Shown here: positions 47,401 through 59,400 of the stretch, one piece after another
Position numbering within the stretch: the first letter of the stretch is position 1
How the letters are laid out: every line of letters begins with the position of its first letter
Translations under genes and position numbers: made by a program
Origin: Xestospongia muta
Taxonomy: Eukaryota > Porifera > Demospongiae > Haplosclerida > Petrosiidae
Assembly: GCA_963693285.1 (NCBI GenBank)
Contig: OY848917.1
Coordinates: forward strand, 30,453,245-30,517,244
Direction of reading: 5' to 3'
Length of the DNA: 64,000 bases
Notes under the pieces: generated by a model
The model's input: only the letters and a program-made list of their open reading frames with translations
Told to the model about the DNA's origin: nothing
Databases searched by the model: none

Positions 47401-50400
47401 TACACAGTAATTATAGTTTTTATTATTTTTCTCCTTTTTAGCATTATCAATGAGTAAAACACCAATTTACAGATGTGTTCAGCAGATATTCATCTAAGAG
47501 TTCGTTCCTTTTTTCTTCTCTGTTTCAACATTGATTGGTATGACAGCTCTTCTACCAAACACAAGTTCAAATGGTGTATGCAGAGAGCATTCTTGCTTAA
47601 ATGTGTTATACGCAAACACACATGTCTCTAAGAATAAATCCCATTCAGCTTTCTTGTCATGGGTAAACTTCAATATCTGTTTAAGGGTTTGATTCCACTT
47701 TTCATCTAATCCATTTGCCTATCCAATTTTACACATAATAGTATATCATAAACAACTGACTACATTACCTGTGGATGATAGGGTGTGGTATAGTGTCACT
47801 TTGTGGATAGAAGCTTCATTAGATCTGTCAAATTGACATATCTAAACTCTCTGACTTGGTCACTTATCAACAGTTTAGAAAGACCCATTCTCATAAAAAG
47901 TGGCAAATATGAATTATATTAATATTATTCTATAATTTTACTTTAATAATGATCATTACCTTCAATAAAGTCTCAGTGACACCATGGACACATTTACTAG
48001 GCAAGGGAATGGCCTCTACCCATTTTGTAAAATAATCTGACACAGTGAGAATAAAATAATTCCCATTTCTACATGTTGGAGATATTGGTCCGACAAAGTC
48101 AATTACCACATGGTACCATGGAGAAGGTACTGGTATCGGATGAAGCTCACTATTAATGATAATTAGGTTTTTTGTTTATTCTCTGATATTCATTACAGGT
48201 AGCAACCTAAATGTGATGATATAAAGCAACACTAAATTTTAAGCAAACTTACCACTTCTTTGGCATCATTCAATATGCATTTCCACATAAATCATTCCCT
48301 GTTCATCCTACCATTTTCTTAAGCTCCACATGTCTTGTTGTTGGATCAATGTGACAGGATTTCACAGTCTTTATTCAGTCACTTCAAAACTGCTTGTATT
48401 TAACTATATATAATAGTGCAAGAACCATTGAAACTTTACTTTACAAATATTTGTGCCATTTTATCTGCTTCTCTCTTCAAGGTTTGTAGTATAGCTCTCC
48501 ATCAACTATTTCAAATAGATTGTCTTGCTCAGCCATACTGTCTTTTTCCAGCGAAATCTTGATGAGTATGAATCTCTGAACAATATATCATGTGGCAAAA
48601 AGACATTAATCAGTTATTTTGTGCAGCAAGGAGTCTTTATTCAGTTTGGAGAAATAGTGACGCACATGGATACAAAAACTTGTAGGGTGTGATAAAAACA
48701 GCTAGCAATTGTTGTATGAAGACAGAGATTATCTCTTTTGTCAGACTCAAGAGTACAAGATGAAGACATATATAAAATATGATTAGGAGATCAATAGATC
48801 AAGAAACAAAATAAACAGAACAAGAATCAGCTATATAACAATAAAAGACTTTTAAATTTACATTAAAACTATCACATGATACACTATAAACAACAGAGTT
48901 ATTTATCAAATAACATGAATGAACAAAAAGAATTTGTAAAGGAAGTCCTACCTAAGTAGCACAGCATTATTGTCATGAGGATGACAATATGACAGATGGC
49001 GATTCAGATCAAAAATAGTAGGTGGAATGATTGACTGATTATAAACAATATTGTAATAGATAACTAACTTTTGAGCACCCTACACTTGGCTTGAGTTGGC
49101 CAGTTTAGTCTTGTTTGCAAGAGATAATGGTTGGTTCTCCACTGCATTGTCAGCAAATATTTAAACATTACTTTTTCTAAGCTGTTTATTGGCTTTGTTG
49201 GTATGGGTTCCCACACTAATAGAATTATTATCGAACAGATGGACCAGAATACTCTGTCAATAAGCCCAATATGGTATATTGGAGGCTGAACAATTACTAG
49301 AGATATGCTTGTTCCAAGATAAATCTGAAGATACTCCTAGATATTTCACATTGTGTACTAATGTGACACATCATTTACCTTAAACTCTTTCATCATTACT
49401 TTGATTGTTTCAGTCCCTTTTGGTTAGTAGCTCTTCTCTTGTAATTTATAAATCTCAATGTTTGTTTAATTAGAATTAAGGTATCTGTAGGCAAACTGTA
49501 TTTTTTAATTAAATTCGAGTAAGGAAACCTGGCATATCTCAATGTAAGTACGTATGTTAGAGGTCAAGCAGCTATCAAAGAATTTATTACTACAAACAGA
49601 AAAAGCAGATCATTAGTACAAATATATTGTAAATAGGAAAGATCAGAGAATAGTTTAGAGATGTTAACAAAATATAACATTCAGTTGACCAATCACAACT
49701 CTTGAAGATGTGATTTTATCACAATGGACATATTAGATCATCCTCCAAATATAGCTAAACTTAATTGAGGCAGAGAAGATTATTAACAAATTAAAAGAAG
49801 CAGTTAAAAAGTCATTTTGTCCTATACTATTGATTTACCACAAGCAAATCCATGAGATTGGTACTCTGCCTAATAAAGTGGACTTCACTGCAGAAATGCC
49901 AATGTTAGAGCAGATAAGAATATCACAGTATGACAAAGGAAGACAGAAATTACTTCCCTTACCAGACTCAAGAGACGCACGAGTTGAGTTTTAAAGTTTA
50001 TTGGACTAAATCATCCACAGGATGATGGAGGCGGAGATTAAAACATGTTCATTTTTGGCACAGATAGCAACATGGAATTAACTTTGAATCTGATGCTGTA
50101 TATGTCAATTGAACATTTAAACTTGTCCTAACTTTTCTATTAGATATTCAATATACACACATTCAAATATGGCATAATTCTCCTCTAGTGTTCATTTTTC
50201 TTCAAAACAATTCAACCACTGAAAACATATAAAATATTCTTTCATTTAGTCAAGAGGAAAGCTTACAACCTGGAACTATATAAACGCAATCAACAAACGT
50301 AATTGAAGACTTCAAACTACTTATTAACTGGTTGTCTATTTAGCATTTCTACTAGCAAATTTACTTGGATATTATTATCTCTTCTCCTAAGTAAAGTACA

Positions 50401-53400
50401 ACTTTTGGTTTTCAAGTCCAATATCAAGAACAAAATGACTTTGAATCATTTATAAAAAAATTGTACCAGATTTGTTTGTCTAGCTTTAGCAAATTTACAT
50501 AATTGTTATTATCACTTCTAACAGTAACAGTACAATTCATGGTTTACAAGTCCAATATTTAAAATACAATGACCTGATCTCAAATTTTTTATAAGAAAAA
50601 CAGCAGCAATTTTATTTGTACCTGCTAGATTTGCTCATCTATCTTGGCAAGGTATAAAGGGATAAATAATGACATTTTCCAGGATTAAGTATGCTACAAC
50701 TTCTTAACAAAAAAGAGTATTTTTATAAAACTTAAAAATAGTGAAGTATTGCTCAATTAATCTAAGTATTATATTAACAATTGCTACAAATTCACTATAG
50801 TCAAAAGAATTTTCAGGTATTATTAATATTAACACACAGACTTTAGCAAAACCATTCATTTCAGCAGTTACAGATTACTTCTCATTTTATAACGAACCTT
50901 ATCATCCAACAAGTACCATATGCAGATTCATCTATTGAGTAGCTTTAAGTTTCTTCAGACAAGTACACTTTCGTCTGTATTGTACAAGAAATGATCACCA
51001 GATTTTAATACATTCTACGAAATGTTACTGCATAGCCCATTGTTGATACAGGGGACCACCTGATTGTACACTAAATTAATGCCAAACTCTCTCTAGTTGT
51101 AACAGTATTACTAAGTCCTCCACTAGCTCTAATCAGCAAGGTTCAGTCTTGAAAATGTTTTACAAAAATTGGAAGGTTTACAATTTAATTCATAGTTACT
51201 GGTGAAAGATTTGTTGATTGTAGTTTATTAGCAAAAGTGTACATAATGTGCAATGTCTCCAATTTGTGTTTGAGGTAAAAGACATTCATGTCAACTTTAA
51301 ACTTCCCATCAGCACAACATACAGTTGATACAGACAACTAGTGACTATAACCTGTTTGTATGAATTCCCTCTTTAAACTTCAAATACCAGTGTTTATACT
51401 AAGTTCACACTAGAAACATTCTAAAGTTGGGGAATTGATTTGTACATATTCTATTGATTATAGTTGATAAATCAATCATTCAGTCATTCTCTAATGAATA
51501 ACACTCTTGTATCCTCATTGGTCAATTTAAATTTTCATCATTCTTTCTTCTAAAGCAATGTAAGAATATTTAATCTGAGTCTATGATATCTGTTGTTTTA
51601 GACTCTGGATCACCTCTCAGCAATTTAGACAGAACGTATTTCCAGAGTCATTTCATTAGTTATTAGTATCTTCACTGTGTGCATCCGTCAATACCATTAA
51701 AGTATTAAGCAAATAAAGAAATCATCTCAAGATACCAAACTAACATGTCAAAACAAACAGTTATTCATGATACCAATGTGTTATCTCAAAGTGGAACATT
51801 TAAACAAATCAATTTCACCTTTAAACTTTGACAAAGAGCTGAGAAGTCTAAAATAACAGATACCATACCAACGTATCCTTAATGACCAAAAGCAATAGCT
51901 GAAGTACCAAAGTTTATACTAAGCTTTAGTATTTGTTTGGGAATCACTTTATACACTCAAGACAATTAAAACAGATTATAGATGCAACTATTGTCAATAA
52001 TGATTGTTCTTTTATTTTAATTTACTCTTGTATACTAGTATTGATTAGTAACATATACAGTAATTGAGACTGTATTGTTAATTTTACTTCTTTTACATCT
52101 TTAATATTGAAAATATATTTCTCTAGAAGGTAGTGTTAGAAACTATCATTAGTATAAGGTAGTAACTACTCACAGTTTATGGAATAAATTATTTTGACTG
52201 AGATTCTTCATCTTGCCCATGAGTGACCTATCATGATGTTAAGAAATTAAACTATAGTCACCACACATCTTTTGTCTCTTTAAGCAAATGATCATCAGGG
52301 CATAAGACTAATGTAATAAACTGTTATGTCATAGGATAGTATATATCTTTTCAGATGGTATTTTTAATGTTAAAAAAGATGACAATAGTCACATGATGTC
52401 TGTCATACATCAGGTTAATGATGTTCATGTTATAGTTTAAAGTTCTGGTTTTGTATGCCATATGCAACTGAAAGTATTATCATTGCATACATCACTAACC
52501 TAACTACATGTACATGTATATATAGTATAGTTGATTATACATGTACTTCTCATTTAATACTATGTCAGTGCTTTAATATTTTTTTAGGGAATAACTTTAT
52601 GTGCTCAAACAATATAACCAGATTATAGATATAATTATTGTACTGTTCACATGTTACTCTTGTTATGTACTAATGTTATTGCTATCATGTACATGTAATT
52701 AAGACTGTATTGTTACATTTACTTCTCTTATATCCAGAACAATCATACTCCATTGCATTTGGCAGCATTTAATGGGCATGCTGATGTTGGCAAAATATTA
52801 ATCAATGCAGGAGCTCATATTGATGCTCTTAATAAGGTCAGTATGTACTATAATGTAAATTTATTATACTAATAACAACATCACTATACTTGCTATTACA
52901 CTTACCTTCAAATTATCAAAAGCATTTAATAAATTTTTACTTTCGCATTATTTTTAATGAAAAAACATGTACATGTAAGTTATAATTTGATGATAATGAT
53001 TATAATCAGAAAACATTCTTTTCCTGAAAAGTCAACTTCAGTGTTTCAATTTCATTTTACTTAAATATATCCATCAGTATCCTTTATGACACTAGTGATA
53101 TTATATTAATAAAATGAAATATGATAATAATGACAAAATATTACCAAAAATGATAAATTTTATTTTTGTTTCCCATTCATGCTAGATACATGTACAGTAT
53201 AGTTGTAGAATTTGTTGTTTTTATTATCTATAAACTAAGTATGCCAACAGTCCTATAATCAATTTAGATCACATGATATTTTGATGTCCTTTTGTTTTGT
53301 TTTTTGATTGTTTATTAGTGATTATTGAAAATGACAAATAAACATAAACTACATACATTAACTGTTGACATACTAATAGGAAGTAATGACTTTAATTAAC

Positions 53401-56400
53401 CTTAATTAATATTGTGAGTACAGTTATGATGTGTGTGACCTAGAAGTTAAAAGCTAGCTTGCTTCAAGTTCCATTAAATTAACGTTTATTTCCAGCATTC
53501 TACTCTAATTATTTTATTCATTTCATTTTAAACGTTTTTACCTTGATCAGCATTTTCCAAAACAATTATATAGCACAATGTTCTTCAATCTTGTTAGGTA
53601 TGTGTTAACTATGTTTGTTTGTTTGTTTGTTTGTTTGTTTGTTGTACTTAACAACTAACAGCAATGAATAAAATTAAACCAAATACTTTAACCACTTCAT
53701 GATCAGATATATTATGACAGCCAATACATTTTATTTGCCTCTACATCAAGTGTATCAATAGATATGACTGACAATGCTTTAAAACATTTAGCATAATATT
53801 GTAATTATATTGGAACCTCCCTAATCTTGATTCAAACATTCTTAACTACTAGTTATGAGTGAAAGTTTAATTTAGCTTAACGTCTGACAAAAGACACCTC
53901 ATGACAATTCAGATTGATCCTCAATTAGTCTGAATGGGGAATATTTCACTTTAAATGTAATATTATAGTGAGACACCTTAGTCTGAATTTAGGACACTAA
54001 TGCTATTACAGACATTTCTTTATGCCCTGGATGCATTGTACCTATGATAATAGTACATGTAACTGATCCCTTGAAATACAAGCCCTGCTATTGTATAACA
54101 GAGACAGCAAATTTAGAACATTTTGAAAAAAACCAATAATTATGTATTTCAATTCATTTGTACTGGGGTGTGGTCTTGATGCTTAATTATAATTATTATT
54201 ATTCCATCCTTGATGGAAACAATTCAAATTAAATATTTATTCTCTAGTTCCTGTTACAGTACAGTTTGTTTACCAATGTGTCTTTTAGTGAAGCAATTAA
54301 GGCATTAATTAAAGCATAGTATTTCTAGACCATATCCAACTCCATTGTTGTAACTTTGATAGATATTCATCATGTGACATCAGCACTTATTATTATCAAT
54401 GATTGGATTAAGTCACGTGGTATTATTAGTAATAAGTTCTCACATTGTATAGGAGTTAGAAACCATCATCTAACTTCCTAAATGTAATCAATACTCAGAT
54501 ATAATGGAATAATGTAATAACAGAAGGTTATTATTTAGTTTCCCTAGTCAGTTCAGCTAAAATTGTGATGTCAGCGAATATCAACACAAAAGATGTAGTA
54601 CTGAAACAGTATGTAATATTGATGGTACAGTTGTTTAAGACTCAAAATCCTGGCATCATGAGAGTCATTGATGCATCCATTACTTGTCTCTGTATAACAA
54701 GTCTTTCTTTTTGTTTGAGAAATTTTGGAATTACCAGCCTTGTCAAGGCAGCAGTTGATCTATTAATGATTAATATAGGACAGCATAATAAGAGAGTCTA
54801 TTAGTTAGCATGACTCATGTTGGTGTCTTTTATATTCCCACATATCATAGTACAAATCATATAAGCCACAGTCTATGACAGATATAGGATATACATGAAG
54901 TGGTTTTCAATTAGAATTCAAACAGAGCCTTGTGTTTTAATTAATAACTGTCCTTATGTGTATTGTATGTGTCATAGACTGTGGTTTAGCTATAGCATAT
55001 ACTTCAATATGTAGGTATATAGTTACTAGTGAATTGAACAATAAGTGTTAGGATATACTTGTTTGATCATGAAACAAATGTGTACTAATAATATTCAGTA
55101 ATTTAACTATGTTGAAGTTGTCAATAATGTATTACCTGGACTGAAGGAATCATTTTTGTCAGGTGATGTAAAAATTTCCATATGAACAATTGAATCTTCA
55201 CATAATTGTTTGACCTTCCAGTGAGTGCATGATCGCTTCTTTTTACATATATATATATATATACTTCAATTTTATAATGTAATTAACTATACAATCTATG
55301 AATATCAGTAATAATTAATATTTCCTGTCCCACAAAAGCATTTTGCCACTCTTCTTGATATAACCTCGTGTTGAAGTCTTTTTTCAGAATTTTAACTCCA
55401 ACTTCAAATTTTAGTGGAATGAAATGTTTTCAATCATATTGCTCTTTTTGTTTCTGCTGTGCTACTTCTATATTTTTCTCGCATTCTCAAGCAAGGCTTT
55501 TCTTTGAGTAGTTAGAGTATCAACAGTGACTATAACATCCTCCTATATGAAAGAATGTTAATTAATGGAAGGCTGAAATAACAGTAACTATACACATTAT
55601 ACACTTTTTAATTGATTTTCTCCCTTTTTAATAGTATATAGTATCAGTGAGTAAAACACTAACTTACAGATGTGTTTGCTAGATATTCATCTAAGATTTC
55701 ATTCCCTTCTTTCTTCTCTGTTTCAACATCAATTGGTATGACAGCTCTTCTACCAAACATGAGTTCAAATGGTGTATGCAGAGAGGATTCATGCTTGGAT
55801 GTATTATATGCAAACACGCATGTTTCTAAAAATAAATCCCACTCGTCTTTCTTGTCATGAGTAAACTTCACCAGCATCTGTTTAAGGGTTTGATTCCATC
55901 TCTCATCTAATCCATTTGCCTATTCAATTTTACACATAATAGTATATCATAAAAGACTGACTACAATACTTGTGGATGATAGGGTGTCATATAATGTCGT
56001 TTTATGCCTAGAAGTTTCATAAGATCTTTGTCGAGTTGGCGTCTAAACTCTCTGCCTTAGTCACCTGTCAACAATTTAGGAAGACCCATTCTCATAAAAA
56101 TCTGTGGCAAATATGAATTATATAAATATTTTTTCTATAATTTTACTTAATAATGATCATACCTTGAATAAAGTTTCAGCAACACCATTGGCACATTTGC
56201 TAAGCAAAGGAATGGCCTCCACCCATTTCGTAAAACAATCTGACACAGTGAGAATAAAACGATTCCCATTTCTAGATTCTGGAAATATTGGTCCTACAAA
56301 GTCAATTGCCACATGGTACCTTGGAGAATGTACTGGTATGGGATAAAGCTCAATGTTAGTGACAATTGGGTTTTTGTTTATTCTCTGACATTCATTACAG

Positions 56401-59400
56401 GTATCAACCTATATTTTTTGATATAAAACAACATCAAAATTTAAACAAACTTACCACCTCTTTGGCATCATTTCATATACCTTTCCACATAAATCGTTCT
56501 CTGATTTGTCCTACCGTTTTCTTAAGCCCCATGTGTCCAGATGTTGGATCAATGTGACAGGATTTTACAATCTTTAGTTGTTTACTTCGAGATTGTATGT
56601 ACTTAACTATCTACAATAGTGCCAACAACAATTGAAACTTTATTTTACAAATATTTGTCATTTCACCTGCTCCTCTTTTCCTGGTTAGTAGTACAGCTCT
56701 CCATCAACTATTACAATTTTTTGTGCCTTTTTCCTAATTATTCTTTTCCTAGTAGCACTGGGTCCATCTGGATAATTCTTCTCCGACAGGTAAAGAAAAG
56801 CCTCATCAATTAGATCGTCTCCCTCAGCCATACTTTCTTTTTCTAGCAAAATCTTGACAAATATGAATCTCTGAACAGTAAAGTGTAAATCTTTGAACAG
56901 TATATCATGTGACAAAAGACTTAAATCAGTTATTTTGTGCAGCAAAGAACTCTTTGTTCAATTTGTAGAGATAGCGACGCACGTGTATACAAAATTGCTG
57001 GGTGGGATAAAAAATAGCTAGCAATTTTTGGTCCTAGGACAAAAAATTGCGTAGGATAAAATACTTCATGACAATACTTTAATGCATGGTTTGAGCACTG
57101 ATTAAAATACCAGTGAAAGTGTATCACTATGATATTGTATGAGAGGTGAGGTCAAGAGGTTAACACAGCCTGAATCATAGACAAGTGCTGTATTAGTTTT
57201 GAGACCCTATCCATTTGATTATATCCATATATAATCCTCACCTGTCATGCACACTGTTACCTTCTGATCTCCATTAACCAGTGATTTCATTTCAAACTAT
57301 ATTGTATTTACACACACACATATATATTGGTATGTCTATCATTGTTCCTATTCAGTTTGTAATGAACAATTGAAACTACAGATGATTGATAATTTGTTTG
57401 AACATACAAATTCTTTGACCGAACCTTCTATAATTTTAGTAGGATTTAAGAAATATGTCAAATATGTTAGGAAGAAAGAAGAGCTTACTCAACACACTTG
57501 AGATATAGAATGATATAGCAATGATAGGTGATGGAATGGTCAATATAAAGTAATGAAATCACTGATAACACAATAAGCATCAAAGTATTCCCTAGTACAA
57601 CATACTGTATGATACATAGACATACAATTGGGTCTACAAGGATCTTTTGAAGCCCTAGGAGATTTAATGACAAATATGTCATTTTTACTATAAATTAATT
57701 AGTATGGGTGAATACAACAAGGTGTGATAAAACAGATCACATCAGAAAGATAGGATATGCAATAAGAGCCTAGCAACCTGCTTGCTGGCATTTACTTCAT
57801 GGGTCTGAGAATTTCACCAAATGCTGTTTGGTTGGTATTGTTACATTAGCTTTAAAAGAAAGTACTGTTAATGAGAGAAATTTGTTGAATTCCTATTGGG
57901 AACTCTTATTCTCATGTTAAACAAGTTTAATGATAGTAACCTTGATAGATTTCATCATGTGACACCAGCACTTCAGGGCACACTACCTAATGTTGGAATT
58001 TTATCAACATTTCCTCCACCATACAACCCACATCAGAATCTTGCTGAAGAATTATTTAATAATGTAAAGTATTATCAATGATTGGAATAAGTCATGTGGT
58101 ATTATTAGTAATAAGTTCTCATAATGGAATCTGTATGTTGAAACACAATATTGCAATCAACTGTTACCGTATAATTAAACACTACAGTTTAATACCGTCA
58201 CTTATGTCAAAAGAAAATTTTATAAAGTCTATCTATGGGCATTATTTTGATTCAAAGGCTCAAAGCTTCTTGCTAGCTTGTTTGTACATAACAAAATTAT
58301 ATTTCTAGTATTCTCTACTCTTTTGTCTACAGAAACTGCTGCTAATTCTTCACTTTTTGTAGCTCTAGTCATTATGTTCCACTGTGAAGTCAGCAGAACA
58401 AGTATAATATATTTATTTCAATTTTATTCTTCCTTTGTTGATGATAGTATTTCCTGTTCCTTGTGTTCACTATAAGATCACGTTTTGATACTAGGAGTGT
58501 TTGTCTGAAGGAAGTGTCCCTATATAATTATTACAAAGTCACTCATGTAGAATACAGTCACGTTTTGATGCAATGAGCTTTGTCAACAATAAAATCAACC
58601 AATGATTCCTGAAATAGAGCTGATTGAAATAAATATTGCCATTTTTTTGTAAAATTAGAGATATTATAGTCTTAGAACTAAAATAGTATGATTTAGTTCA
58701 GGTGTTAGTTGATTATATACCAAAGCTAATAAACTATAACACAATGATTTGATGTATTCCGTTGGTAGACATAAAAATATCTCTTTCACTTATTAAACGC
58801 TGCGCTCAATAGCGATCTCTTGCTTCTTGTGGAGTTGCTTGAACTCAAAGAACAGTTCTCACAACGTCTAGCGTTTTAATAATCATATTAAAATATGCTC
58901 CAAATGGAATTCCCAAAGACATCACGCGTTTTGGCCGATTTCATTCGACAGATCAAAACTCATCCTATCCATCGAATGCTGGCAGCTGGAGACTAACAAT
59001 ATCTTATTCTAACTATTTAGTAAGTTTTCATACAGTGGCAGCATGGCAATTGTAAACAAACTAACATATCTACTGAAATTATGGTGAAGGTTTTGTATTT
59101 TAGTGCTTTTTATTTTTGTAAAGCAGTTATCACGGAATTTATTACTACAAACAGAAATGCAGACCATTAGTATATAAAGGCTACAAATATATTGTAAACA
59201 TGGAATAATAGTTTGGAGATGTCAATAAAGTGGGCAATCAGTCGAGCAATCACAACTCTTGAAGATGTGATTTTATCACAATGGACATATTAGATCATCC
59301 TCCTGATATAGCTGAACTTAATTGAACCAAAAAATATTGTTAACAAATTAAAAGAAGCAGTTAAGGAGTCAATTTGTCCCATACTATTGATTTACAATAA

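Noticed and set aside
54565..54804. 79-residue plus-strand frame
   Set aside because: No family resemblance, no splice context, and it lies in TE-rich intron sequence.
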